DNA of 64,000 bases from Candidatus Hydrogenedentota bacterium (GTDB lineage Bacteria > Hydrogenedentota > Hydrogenedentia > Hydrogenedentales > JAEUWI01). The number at the start of each line of letters is the position of its first letter. Position 1 is the first letter of the stretch. Below are positions 45,481 through 54,017 of the stretch, in pieces. The DNA lies in the NCBI GenBank assembly GCA_019637335.1, contig JAHBVV010000012.1:1-64000 (forward strand), in the 5' to 3' direction. The translations under genes and the position numbers were made by a program. The notes beneath the pieces are model-generated. The model was not told where the DNA came from. It was given only the letters and a program-made list of their open reading frames with translations, and made no database searches.

Positions 45481-45587
45481 CAGTTGAACTTCAGATACGC
45501 TGGACTGACTCACTGCGCTGCCCTTTCAGGGCGGGGAAGCCGGTGTCCCCGTGTTCCCCGGGCGTTGCCCGGGGCTGGGAGCTGCAC

Positions 45588-45608
45588 TGGCCCTTCGGGC
45601 CGAAAGAG
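45588..45608 (-). repeat. Dispersed palindromic repeat, family B copy 3 (inverted)
   Basis: Exact reverse complement of 45367-45387. A CCCCGGGCGTTGCCCGGGG hairpin lies just before it. Confidence 0.8.
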
Positions 45609-45829
45609 CAGTCGATACGATCTCACCAACAGAGGCCGCAACCGGCATACATTGGCGGTTCCGGATAATTGGGACACGGAGAAACGGCTATGAAAAATCC
45701 CGTACGCTCCAACCGGATGAGCCAAAAAATTCGCCGAGCTCACCCCAAGCCCCGCGCCACCCGATCACGCCCCGATCTGGGCTGATAGTTCGCCGCAGGC
45801 GAGTTTGGGTATCCCGCCACGCCGCGCCC

Positions 45830-46657
45830 CTACCGCACCATCCACCCAATCGCCCCCTGGATCACCTGTACATCGAATAGCAGCTGCACCCCCGCCAGCA
45901 GCGTCAACACCATGATGATCCGGCTGAACCACCATTCCGACACCCGGTGGTGCATCCAGTGCCCCAGCCACGACCCGAGCGGGATCAGCGCGACCAGGCA
46001 CAGATCGAACAGCAACACATCCGTCTTAATCAGCCCGGCCCACGCGTAGAACGGCAGCTTGGTGATGTTGATCAGCGTGAAGGTCCACGCCACCGTCCCC
46101 ACGAACAGCGTCTTGCCGAAACCCTGCGAATATACATACAGGCTCACGATCGGGCCCGCCGCGTGCGCGATGGTCGATGTGAATCCCGCGAGCACCCCGG
46201 CGATCACCGCCGTTCTCGGCCCCGCGCGATGCCGCGCCACCCACGCCATGGAACGGTCCTTCGCCAGGATGTACAGCCCGAAAACTATCGCAATGACCCC
46301 GACCATCCGCTTGATCAGCAGGCTGTAAAACGCCACCCCGTCCTGCCCGATCTTCCACCACACCGCGGCTCCAACCAGAATCCCAGCGCACGCCGGAACA
46401 AAGATCGCCAGGATCACCCGCCAGTCCTTATTGCGCCGGTGGTGGTAGATCGCGTTCAGGTCGCACAGGATCAGCAGCGGCAGCAGTGTCGCCGCGACCT
46501 TGTCCACCGGCATCACCAGCATCATCAGCGGGAGCGACAGGATCCCCGCGCCCCCCGCGAACCCGGACTTGCTGATGCCCTGGATGACGATTGCGACCGC
46601 CGCAAACAGCCAGAACAGGATCGGCGGCACGCCGGGCTCGATAAAGGCGTCAAACAT
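45830..46657 (-). CDS. TauE/SafE-family permease
   Basis: A 275-residue integral membrane protein with about eight hydrophobic helices, of the TauE/SafE (DUF81) family of sulfite or organosulfonate exporters. Family marks are 'GISKSGFAGGAGILSLPLMML' near the N-terminus and 'AGVLAGFTSTIAHAAGPIVSLY' in the second repeat. The start at 46657 gives the usual first helix; a hydrophilic 82-residue upstream extension through the terminator is excluded. The cargo is not known. Its presence near sulfatase-bearing DNA is suggestive only, since the sulfatase is 43 kb away. Confidence 0.88.
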   Translation of the reverse strand: MFDAFIEPGVPPILFWLFAAVAIVIQGISKSGFAGGAGILSLPLMMLVMPVDKVAATLLPLLILCDLNAIYHHRRNKDWRVILAIFVPACAGILVGAAVWWKIGQDGVAFYSLLIKRMVGVIAIVFGLYILAKDRSMAWVARHRAGPRTAVIAGVLAGFTSTIAHAAGPIVSLYVYSQGFGKTLFVGTVAWTFTLINITKLPFYAWAGLIKTDVLLFDLCLVALIPLGSWLGHWMHHRVSEWWFSRIIMVLTLLAGVQLLFDVQVIQGAIGWMVR

Positions 46658-46690
46658 ATGCGGGGATCTCGCGCGAAGAATGCAGAGGGC

Positions 46691-46723
46691 GTAAAAGAAG
46701 CGGCAGGTCCGAAGACCTGCCGC
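46691..46723 (-). terminator. Rho-independent terminator of the prepilin gene
   Basis: Perfect 10-bp stem GCGGCAGGTC/GACCTGCCGC with a 4-base loop (46700-46723). On the minus strand it is followed by TTCTTTTA. It lies 28 bases after the prepilin stop. Confidence 0.85.
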
Positions 46724-46751
46724 GCGGAATGGAATCAATTTAGGCTGAACG

Positions 46752-47732
46752 CTACTGGACCACCTTGATGAAGGGACCCTGCCCATTCGTACCGTCGGGC
46801 AGAATGTGGATGTTGCCCGCCTGCTTGCGGTCCTCATAGCTGAAATCCAGCAGCCGATCATCATCCTTGTCACGCGTCGCCAGATACGCGATGCGCAGGC
46901 CAATCACGTGGTACCTGTGCTCGGGCTCATAGTCGACGCCTTCTGTGCCCGGCGCGCCCACCGAAAGGATGCCGCCGTCGTTGCCGCCCGGTCCGTTGCC
47001 AATCAGCACAAACCCGTCGTAGTTCGGCGGCGGAAAGAAAATGCGACCGTTCAGATCCGGATGCGACGTGTCGAACACGCGACCGTAGTCGCCGTCATCA
47101 TTGCCGAGGCGAACCCAATACCGGCGTGCCGCCGTGAGCTGCCGGGAGTTGAAGGGAATATACGCATACGGCCGCACATTCGACGCGAGTTGGGCGGTTC
47201 GTTCATTCACAGCGCCCGACATCGGCGAGTTGCCGCCCGTGTACAATTCGTCCGAGAAGATATAGCCGTCCGTGCCCGGGTTCCGCACGCCCACCGGCAG
47301 GTACTCGAACAGGCTCAGCGAACCGTCCCGGTTGCTGTCGAACGAGTTCGTATAGCGGGCCACTTCGTACACATCCGTCGCGTTGTGCAAACCGATGGTG
47401 TACGTATACGGCTCCGTGACAAAGTACGGCGCGCCGAAAGGAGAAGGGAAAGGAAGGGCCTGGTCCCGCGATTCGTTCTTGATATACCCGTAGGCCGGCG
47501 GGTAACCAAACTTGTTCTCGACGCGCGCGGCGTACTCCGAAAGCGATTGCGTGATCTGTTGCATGTTCGCCTTTGTCTTGGTTTCCTGCGCCTTGTTCAG
47601 ATACTGCGGCACCGCGACCGCCGTCATGCCCGCAAGCACGGCAATAATCGCGATAACTGTCAACAGTTCAATCAACGTGAAGCCTGCATTGGATGCCCAA
47701 TGCGCCATCCGGCCACGATTCGTGTTCTTCAT
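46752..47732 (-). CDS. Type II secretion/type IV pilin-like prepilin
   Basis: A 326-residue protein with a prepilin signal. The leader ends in Gly before 'FTLIELLTVIAIIAVLAGM', the consensus site for the prepilin peptidase, with Glu at mature position 5. 'VAVPQYLNKAQETKTKANMQQ' matches GspG-type pseudopilins. The C-terminal domain is long (about 290 residues) and contains acidic loops such as 'DSNRDGSLSLFEYL' and 'GNDDGDYGR', possibly calcium-binding. GGGAG lies before the ATG. No other secretion gene is adjacent, so the assembly machinery must be elsewhere. Confidence 0.9.
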   Translation of the reverse strand: MKNTNRGRMAHWASNAGFTLIELLTVIAIIAVLAGMTAVAVPQYLNKAQETKTKANMQQITQSLSEYAARVENKFGYPPAYGYIKNESRDQALPFPSPFGAPYFVTEPYTYTIGLHNATDVYEVARYTNSFDSNRDGSLSLFEYLPVGVRNPGTDGYIFSDELYTGGNSPMSGAVNERTAQLASNVRPYAYIPFNSRQLTAARRYWVRLGNDDGDYGRVFDTSHPDLNGRIFFPPPNYDGFVLIGNGPGGNDGGILSVGAPGTEGVDYEPEHRYHVIGLRIAYLATRDKDDDRLLDFSYEDRKQAGNIHILPDGTNGQGPFIKVVQ

Positions 47733-47773
47733 GCTTGTATCTCCCGGGAAAATATAGGGTTTGAGCTACCTTC

Positions 47774-47802
47774 ATGATACCATCGACGGGGGAAGCGGTC
47801 AA
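47774..47802 (-). promoter_or_regulatory. Putative promoter of the prepilin gene
   Basis: On the minus strand, TTGACC (47802-47797), a 17-base spacer and TATCAT (47779-47774). The start codon is 42 bases downstream of the -10 element. Confidence 0.5.
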
Positions 47803-47882
47803 TGGTCTTGATGCATAACTATCCGCACGAAAAGAGGATAGGGCGCAAACTGCGTATTCTGGCGCATAGCCGCCCCCCGCTG

Positions 47883-48947
47883 TCAACCCAATACCGGCGC
47901 CAGCAGGTCCCGGTGGTCCCGGATCCAGCGGCAAACCGACGCCACCGTCGCCTCCGCCGTGAGCTCCGGACGCCAGCCCGTTGCCTCGGTCACCCGCGCG
48001 TGGTCCGTCAGGTAAAGCGGCACGTCGGCCGGCCGATCGGCAAGCTCGCTGCCAATTTCCATTGATCGGCCCGTTTCCGCCGCGCACAGCGCCGTCAGCT
48101 CGCGCAGGGATACGCTCACCGGACGCCCGCCGCCCACGTTAAACGTGCGCCCGCTCAGCGCGTCCAACTGGTCAATCTGGCGGTAGATCAGGTCGGTCAG
48201 GTCGTCAATATGCAGGATATCCCGCACCTGTTTGCCCTGGCCGCCGAAACCGATGTACGACAGCGGGCCGCCGTAGAGGTGCCGCGCCGCCCACAAGACC
48301 ACCACGCCCTGATCCGCCTTGCCCATCTGCCAGGGGCCCGTGAGCACGCCGCAGCGGTTGACGATCCCGCGCAGGCCATACATCGCCAGGTACTCCAGCA
48401 TCATCAGTTCCGAGGCGAGCTTCGTGGCGCCATAGAGCGACCGGCTGCCCTCCAGCGGGAAGTCCTCCGCGACGCCGCGCGCGCTCGCGCCGGCCAGGGA
48501 CTGATCGGGCGCCAGCTCCAGACGCGTCTCCGCCTCCACACACGCCAGCCCGCGCAGCGCCGCAAGCGGGTACACCCGGCTGGTGGACAGGAAGATCAGC
48601 GCCGCCCCGTGCCGCCGCGCGGCCTCCAGGCAATTCAGCGTCCCCGTCAGGTTCGTATCGATCACGTACCTCGGCGACCCCTGAAAGCCCGCCAGTACCG
48701 AGGGCTCCGCGCTGCATTCGATCAGCAAATCGAAGCCGCCCGCCTCCTCCAGATCCGCCGCCACGCGGATATCACCATGCAGGAAGTCCACACCGCCCGC
48801 CCGCAGGCGCGAGAGATTCAACTCGGAACCCCGGCGCCGCAGGTTGTCGAGGGCCACGACGCGCGGCGCCCCGAAACGCGCCTTGAGGCCGAGGGCCAGG
48901 CTCGAACCCACAAACCCCGCCCCGCCCGTCACCAGAATCGATTGCAT
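47883..48947 (-). CDS. NDP-sugar epimerase/dehydratase, CDP-paratose 2-epimerase-like
   Basis: A 354-residue extended SDR. 'ILVTGGAGFVGSSLA' is the NAD-binding motif, 'VVALDNLRRRG' the acidic end of strand two, and 'SLYGATKLASE' the catalytic YxxxK. 'YIGFGGQGKQVRDILHIDDL' closely resembles the CDP-paratose/tyvelose 2-epimerase branch. The start at 48947 is used; the 46-residue upstream frame lacks coding character. It is divergent from a glycosyltransferase gene 177 bases away. The two may form a lipid-linked or surface sugar locus (inference). Confidence 0.88.
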   Translation of the reverse strand: MQSILVTGGAGFVGSSLALGLKARFGAPRVVALDNLRRRGSELNLSRLRAGGVDFLHGDIRVAADLEEAGGFDLLIECSAEPSVLAGFQGSPRYVIDTNLTGTLNCLEAARRHGAALIFLSTSRVYPLAALRGLACVEAETRLELAPDQSLAGASARGVAEDFPLEGSRSLYGATKLASELMMLEYLAMYGLRGIVNRCGVLTGPWQMGKADQGVVVLWAARHLYGGPLSYIGFGGQGKQVRDILHIDDLTDLIYRQIDQLDALSGRTFNVGGGRPVSVSLRELTALCAAETGRSMEIGSELADRPADVPLYLTDHARVTEATGWRPELTAEATVASVCRWIRDHRDLLAPVLG

Positions 48948-49124
48948 GCGCGCGCGTGTTCCCTTCCCTTGATCGCTCTGCGGTGGCGTGCCTAGAATGG
49001 ACGCTGGCCCGAACATTTCCCAGCGGGATCGCGGGCCCGCCGCCCCGCCGCACGCAGGGTACACCGCCGCCGCCCGAAACAACAACCCCGGGCCGGTAAA
49101 CTATCACCCCAATGGAGAATGCGC

Positions 49125-49940
49125 ATGCCCGCTCCCGCCGCCCCGCTTCGCCCGGCGGAAAAGAATTCCCTCGTGTACTCCATCCTCATCCCGGCGTACA
49201 ACGAGGAGGAAAACATCGCGCCCACCCTGGAGGCGCTCGGGGCCGCCCTGCGCGCCGAGAATATCCCCTTTGAACTCCTCGTCGTCAACGACAACAGCAC
49301 CGACGGCACTGCCGCCGTCGTCGAGGGCCTGGCCAACTCGCTCCCCGAGATCCGCCTCGTCCACAACCGGCCTCCCGGCGGCCTCGGCCGCGCCATCCGC
49401 TGCGGCCTGCGCCATTTCAGCGGCGACGCCATCGCCGTCGTCATGGCCGACAGCTCCGACAGCCCCCGCGACGTCGTGCGCTGTTACCGCAAAATCGAAG
49501 AGGGCTACGACTGCGTCTACGGCTCCCGCTTCATCCGCGGCAGCCGCGTCACCCACTACCCGCCCGTGAAGCTGCTGGTCAACCGCATCGTGAACAAGGC
49601 GATGCAGGCGCTCTTCCTCACCCACCACAACGACCTCACCAACGCCTTCAAGGTCTACCGGCGCCACGTCATCGAGAGCGTGCAGCCACTCCAGGCCGCC
49701 CACTTCAACATCACCATCGAGCTCTCCCTCTCCAGCCTCATCCGCGGTTACCGCATCGCCCAGATCCCCATCGACTGGTCCGGCCGCACCTGGGGCGTCA
49801 GCAACCTCCGACTCCGAAAAATGGGACGCCGCTACCTCTGCACCCTCCTCATGATATGGTGCGAACGCCTCCTCATCCTCGACGACCTGCTGACCGAAAA
49901 CAAGGCCCCGGAACCCGAACCGCGGGATTCCACGGAATAG
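49125..49940 (+). CDS. Glycosyltransferase family 2, dolichol-phosphate-mannose synthase-like
   Basis: A 271-residue GT-A glycosyltransferase. It has 'SILIPAYNEEENI', 'LVVNDNSTDGTAAVVE' with the acidic nucleotide contact, 'MADSSDSPRD' in place of DxD, and 'YGSRFIRG', all typical of DPM1/DpgS-like GT2. It has no C-terminal transmembrane pair, so it is a soluble or peripheral type. GGAG is seven bases before the ATG at 49125; an ATG at 49119 is two codons upstream and too close. It probably transfers a sugar from an NDP donor to a polyprenyl phosphate. It is divergent from the epimerase. Confidence 0.88.
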   Translation: MPAPAAPLRPAEKNSLVYSILIPAYNEEENIAPTLEALGAALRAENIPFELLVVNDNSTDGTAAVVEGLANSLPEIRLVHNRPPGGLGRAIRCGLRHFSGDAIAVVMADSSDSPRDVVRCYRKIEEGYDCVYGSRFIRGSRVTHYPPVKLLVNRIVNKAMQALFLTHHNDLTNAFKVYRRHVIESVQPLQAAHFNITIELSLSSLIRGYRIAQIPIDWSGRTWGVSNLRLRKMGRRYLCTLLMIWCERLLILDDLLTENKAPEPEPRDSTE

Positions 49941-49979
49941 CCCGGCTGTCCAACGCCACGCGATCAGGCGACGCGCAAT

Positions 49980-50016
49980 GGATCGCGGACATTCCTGTCC
50001 GCGGCAGGAGGAGCGC
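49980..50016 (+). repeat. Dispersed palindromic repeat, family A copy 3
   Basis: Matches the minus strand of 29554-29590 at 36 of 37 positions. It begins 39 bases after the glycosyltransferase stop. The rest of the gene-free stretch 49941-50357 holds a partial match to 29643-29675 near 50235-50266 and nothing else recognised. Confidence 0.85.
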
Positions 50017-50357
50017 CAGACTTCATGTGATCGTGGCGCTTGTGAAATGGCCCCGGTCCCCATTCCATTCCGGTTTTGGGGACGCGGGGATCCTATTCCA
50101 GGCCAGCCATGCCCGTCGAATGCCGAAGCGGGCGTTGCCGCAGGCAGGCCGAAGGTGCGCCGTGGCGGGAATGCCCGAGATCCTTTTACCGTGCCTCCTC
50201 TGAAATTGCCGGAGTGCCTGGGACTATACATGCTCGCTACTTCAGGCCGCTAAAGTGTTACAGACATCTCGGAGCGTACGTAGTAGCGCTTGTGTGTGGG
50301 ACCAGACATCCCGGTACCGCACGTACAGCGGCGGAGCCCTCTCCGCTCTTCATCGGT

Positions 50358-51212
50358 TTACGGCGCCACTTCCTCGGCCAACTGCCGTTCAATCTGCTCA
50401 AGCGCTGACGCGATATTCTTTTCCATTCGCGCCAGGTCCTTCTCTTTCATTGCAATTGGCTTACTTCGGATCAGGTCGTTGCGCATGAATTGTGCGGCTT
50501 TCGCGGCCTTACGATAGTACTTTTCCCGCCGCAGGAGATCGTCCATTCTCTCCGCCCGAAGGAGGGCCTTCGAGGAATCCGGCATCCCTTCACCGGTGGA
50601 GAGTTCCTTATAGAGGTCATGGTGGCATTTTGCCGCTAGATTACTTAGCCCTTGAGCGATATGGACCGCAGCGGGAATATAGTCAGGATGCCTGTAATCG
50701 ACGTTCCGCAGGATCGGTGCGGCGAATCTTTCCAGCAGCGCGATGCGCTCCTGATGGGGAATGGGCAGCGTCTCCAGCGGCGAAACGGGAAGATATGCGA
50801 AGGGAATGAGCATCACCCGATAGAAATAGTCGGACTCGGGGTTTTCAAGCAACCAGGCGTCCACCACCTGGAAAAGGAACTGAAGATCCCCTTGCTCCCT
50901 CAGAATGAGAAGCGGGCGCAGTTGAGCCCATTCCCTGATCTCCGGCGGGACGGTGGGATCGTCCCGAAGTCTTGCGCACGCTTCCAGTCGCGTATTCAGA
51001 TCGCGTTCCGAGTCCTCTGCAATGTTGCGCGTGACATAGATATCTTCCCGAAGGCGCACCCCGGCATCATCGGCCTGCTGTGCCGCATACATCCAAAGCT
51101 TGCCAACATCCGATGCGCTTAGCGAGCGAACATGCTGTGCCCTGCTATCTCCCATAGGAAGCAGGACTGCAAGAACCAATGCAAGTACTACAGCTTTACT
51201 TTTGCCGGTCAT
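50358..51212 (-). CDS. Secreted helical protein of unknown function
   Basis: A 284-residue protein with a Sec signal peptide (about 1-25). The mature part is mostly helical and charged, with an alpha-solenoid look in the middle ('QGDLQFLFQVVDAWLLENPE'). AAGGAG is nine bases before the ATG at 51212; a 17-residue extension upstream is excluded. It follows two similar-sized secreted genes on the same strand, 40 bases from the nearest, and is probably co-expressed. No family recognised. Base composition is less GC-rich than most of the window. Confidence 0.7.
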   Translation of the reverse strand: MTGKSKAVVLALVLAVLLPMGDSRAQHVRSLSASDVGKLWMYAAQQADDAGVRLREDIYVTRNIAEDSERDLNTRLEACARLRDDPTVPPEIREWAQLRPLLILREQGDLQFLFQVVDAWLLENPESDYFYRVMLIPFAYLPVSPLETLPIPHQERIALLERFAAPILRNVDYRHPDYIPAAVHIAQGLSNLAAKCHHDLYKELSTGEGMPDSSKALLRAERMDDLLRREKYYRKAAKAAQFMRNDLIRSKPIAMKEKDLARMEKNIASALEQIERQLAEEVAP

Positions 51213-51252
51213 GGTAACCAACTCCTTCAATTCGTGGCACATCTTCTTAGAA

Positions 51253-52014
51253 CTACTCGACAAGCCGCGTATCGTATGGTTCTGTTATCCCGGCGGCCAG
51301 ATTCTGCGCCTTTCGCATATAGGAACTGATTGCCGTCAGCACGGGGGAGTCTTTCGGGTAGGCATCCAGTACCTCTTCCATGAAATCCAGCACTTCGGGT
51401 GACGCCGGCGCAGCGCCAAGGTAAGCGGAAACCGCCATCCGAGCCGCGAATTCCAAGTCGTGCGCTGATATCGGCGTACCCTCGGAAGTACGGAGGTAGG
51501 GGCACTTTTCCGGGAGCGCTGCCGCCGTGGCGCATTTCTTTAAGATTGCGATTTCGCGCTCGGTGGCGTCAAATGCGAGCTGTCTAAATACTCCCCAGAT
51601 GATGGTACGTTCTACCTGGGTGAGATTTTCCGAGTACGGCAGTGAGAGAATCTGCTCACGCAGATCAGTCAGTTTCTGATTGTGCGGTTCGACCTTAAGT
51701 GCGCTTATGCCCGCCAGAACAAGCTGCCAATTGGGTTCGCCGTCCTTGAGATAAGGCTGAAGTATGGAAACTATTCCTTCCACTTCCCCCTCGGATCGTG
51801 GCACGGGTTCGAGCGTTCTTGGCGCGCCAAGCAGGCCCCCGCGACCGGCTACGGTCTGTTTAACAAGATTCTCTCGTTCTTCCGCCATTACCTGCAGTCT
51901 TTCGATGGCGGCCGCTTCTCCCTGAGTAGCGTAGGCGCTCGAGCTGAGTAGGACGGCGACCGTGATACACGGCAGAAGCGCGAAATACCTGGAGTCGAAG
52001 AATTGTAATAGCAT
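51253..52014 (-). CDS. Secreted protein, tandem paralogue B
   Basis: A 253-residue protein with a signal peptide ending near 'AYATQ'. It is clearly paralogous to the gene at 52035-52829 along its whole length: 'TQGEAAAIERLQVMAE', 'LEPVPR-EGEVE', 'FRQLAFDATEREI', 'EKCPYLRTSE' and 'AAGITEPYD' occur in both. Both have the same leader, a GGAGG seven bases before ATG. The C-terminus is shorter than in the paralogue. The proteins are helical with few Cys (a CxxxxC-like pair near residue 180). Function unknown. Confidence 0.75.
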   Translation of the reverse strand: MLLQFFDSRYFALLPCITVAVLLSSSAYATQGEAAAIERLQVMAEERENLVKQTVAGRGGLLGAPRTLEPVPRSEGEVEGIVSILQPYLKDGEPNWQLVLAGISALKVEPHNQKLTDLREQILSLPYSENLTQVERTIIWGVFRQLAFDATEREIAILKKCATAAALPEKCPYLRTSEGTPISAHDLEFAARMAVSAYLGAAPASPEVLDFMEEVLDAYPKDSPVLTAISSYMRKAQNLAAGITEPYDTRLVE

Positions 52015-52034
52015 ACCTATACCTCCGTCTTAAC

Positions 52035-52829
52035 TTACAGACTATTCACTCCGATTTCCTCTGGAATAGAACAGTCAGGCGGCGAATCGTATGGCTCTGT
52101 TATGCCGGCCGCCAGATCGTGCGCCTTTCGCATATTGCGATTAAGCATATCTAGTATGGGGGAGCCTTCCGGGTAGGCGTCCAGTACCTCTTCCATGAAA
52201 TCCAGCACATTGGGTGACGCCGGGGCAACGCGAAGGTAATCTGAAACCGCCATGCGGGCCGTGAATTCCAGGTCGTGCGTTGATATCGGCGTATCCTCGG
52301 AAGTCCGGAGGTAGGGGCACTTCTCCGGGCTTGCCGCAGCCTTGGCGCAAGTCTTTAGGATTTCGATTTCGCGCTCGGTGGCGTCAAATGCAAGCTGTCT
52401 AAATACTCCCGGGATGATGATACGTTCTACCTGGGTGAGATTTTCCGAGTACGGCAGTAACAGAATCTGCTCGCGCAGATCGGTCAGTTCCTCGTTGTGC
52501 GGTTCAAGCTTAAGCGCTCTTATGCCCTCCAGAACAAGCTGCCAATTGGGTTCGCCGCCCTTCAGATAAGGCTGAAGAATGGATATTATTTCTTCTACTT
52601 CCCCCTCAGCGCGTGGCACGGGTTCAAGCGTTCTTAGCGCGCTTAGCAGGCCCCCGCGAGTGGCTACGGTCCGTTCAACAACACTCGCGCGCGCTTCCGC
52701 CATTACCTGCAGTCTTTCGATGGCGGCCGCTTCTCCCTGAGTAGCGTCGGCGCTCCAGCTGAGTAGGACGGCGACCGTGATACACGGCAGAAACATGAGA
52801 TGTCTGGAGTCGAAGATTTGGAAGAACAT
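52035..52829 (-). CDS. Secreted protein, tandem paralogue A
   Basis: A 264-residue paralogue of the next gene downstream, with a signal peptide ending near 'ADATQ' and an 11-residue C-terminal extension. Conserved blocks and the shared ribosome-binding leader show that the unit, including its upstream sequence, was duplicated. Differences are scattered substitutions, with no frameshift in either copy, so both are under coding constraint. No domain recognised. It is the first gene of the three-gene row 52829-50358. Confidence 0.75.
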   Translation of the reverse strand: MFFQIFDSRHLMFLPCITVAVLLSWSADATQGEAAAIERLQVMAEARASVVERTVATRGGLLSALRTLEPVPRAEGEVEEIISILQPYLKGGEPNWQLVLEGIRALKLEPHNEELTDLREQILLLPYSENLTQVERIIIPGVFRQLAFDATEREIEILKTCAKAAASPEKCPYLRTSEDTPISTHDLEFTARMAVSDYLRVAPASPNVLDFMEEVLDAYPEGSPILDMLNRNMRKAHDLAAGITEPYDSPPDCSIPEEIGVNSL

Positions 52830-52968
52830 ACCTATACCTCCATCTTTTGTTTGGCTTAGGGATTTGCCATGGCCCCGTACGCGGAGGGCTGATTAGTTCC
52901 GGTGCAACCAGTGTTCGGATCAAGCGTGAGCGCTTTCTCCGAAACGTACGTGCGGCTCGCCCCATAGC

Positions 52969-53100
52969 TCATGAGATTTTTACGTATTCGTCGTCGGTAT
53001 TGCTCAAATCAACGTAGCCCGGGCTCTGATTGTGCCCGAACTCATGGACAAGCGTATCGCCGCCCGTGTGTTCATAATGAACTAGCTTTGGTAAATCTGT
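52969..53100 (-). pseudogene. Fragment with HEFGH metalloprotease-like motif
   Basis: The minus-strand segment reads 'VHYEHTGGDTLVHEFGHNQS' then 'PGYVDLSNTDDEYVKIS' and stops. HEFGH is a zinc-protease HExxH motif. Upstream coding character fades near 53100, so this looks like the C-terminal remnant of a larger gene, such as an RHS-type or secreted metalloprotease protein. It could also be chance. The rest of 52830-53438 shows no gene. Confidence 0.35.
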
Positions 53101-53438
53101 CAAGGAAAGTATCCAGACGATTGAGGCATTTGCCGGGCTGTTCACCCTTCCCGCGCTCCGGCGCCATCCCTCCCGAGCGCCAGCCGCCTGCGGAGGACAT
53201 GCGGAAAAGCGAACGTCGATTGGCATCGGAATGGGGCCGACCGCCCCGGAACGGAATCATGGACTCGCCCCCAGCGGAATCGGTGGCCGGCTCGACCGGA
53301 ATACGCAGGAGCGCCTCCACAGCGGCGCCTCAAGGCCCTTCATGGAGCCGAAATCTGGTAGGATAGCGGTGAAGGTGATTTGTCGCCTTGGTGACGAGGT
53401 GCTGAAGGTGTTTCGGGTATGACGCAGAGGATTGAGAC

Positions 53439-54017
53439 ATGACCCAGATTCCCGCGTGGGATGCGGCGGGTATCATTCCGCCTGTTAGGCCCGGCGCAGT
53501 TGGACACAGCCTGGATCGTTCCCCCTACATCGCGGGCGCGCTGGACCTGGTCGCGCGCTTCGGAACGAGCCAGGAGCGCTGCGCGATCCTCGACGGCTGG
53601 TTGCGGTACCGGGAAGAGTTGTATAGCGCCGGGTTGGTGACAGGTTTTCAATGGCTGGACGGAAGTTTTGTGGAGGATAGTGAACAGTATGAAGACAGGG
53701 CGCCCGGCGATATTGATGTGGTGACCTTTTTTGAATTGCCGGCAGGAGTGGATCAGATTCAGTTCGACGGGCAGTATCCCGAGTTGTTTGACCCGGATGC
53801 GACCAAGGCGAAGTATTTGGTGGACGCTTATGGTATGGAACTCGGACTGCCGCTGGACACTGAACTCATTGCCGACGTTACGTATTGGTACAGCCTGTGG
53901 TCTCACAGGCGGCAGGATTGTCGCTGGAAAGGTTTTGTGCAAGTAGACCTCAATGCCCGGGCCGATGAGGTTGCCGCGGCAAATCTTGCCATAATTGCCA
54001 AGGAGTTGCAGCAATGA
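53439..54017 (+). CDS. Nucleotidyltransferase-fold protein (DUF6932-like)
   Basis: A 192-residue protein. 'QWLDGSFVEDSEQYEDRAPGDIDVVTFFEL' (given here as key residues G75, S76, D91 and D93) matches the GS ... DxD core of the polymerase-beta nucleotidyltransferase fold, in the form I associate with the DUF6932 family. 'DGWLRYREELYSAGL' before it is also typical. The stop overlaps the next start by four bases (ATGA), so the two genes are translationally coupled. Lower-GC than most neighbours. Related folds act as toxins, antitoxins or nucleotide-modifying defence enzymes; the role here is unknown. Confidence 0.75.
   Translation: MTQIPAWDAAGIIPPVRPGAVGHSLDRSPYIAGALDLVARFGTSQERCAILDGWLRYREELYSAGLVTGFQWLDGSFVEDSEQYEDRAPGDIDVVTFFELPAGVDQIQFDGQYPELFDPDATKAKYLVDAYGMELGLPLDTELIADVTYWYSLWSHRRQDCRWKGFVQVDLNARADEVAAANLAIIAKELQQ

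Noticed and set aside
52830-53438. RHS toxin gene
   Set aside because: Only about 40 residues with a HEFGH motif are readable and upstream coding signal is missing, so no RHS gene is claimed.
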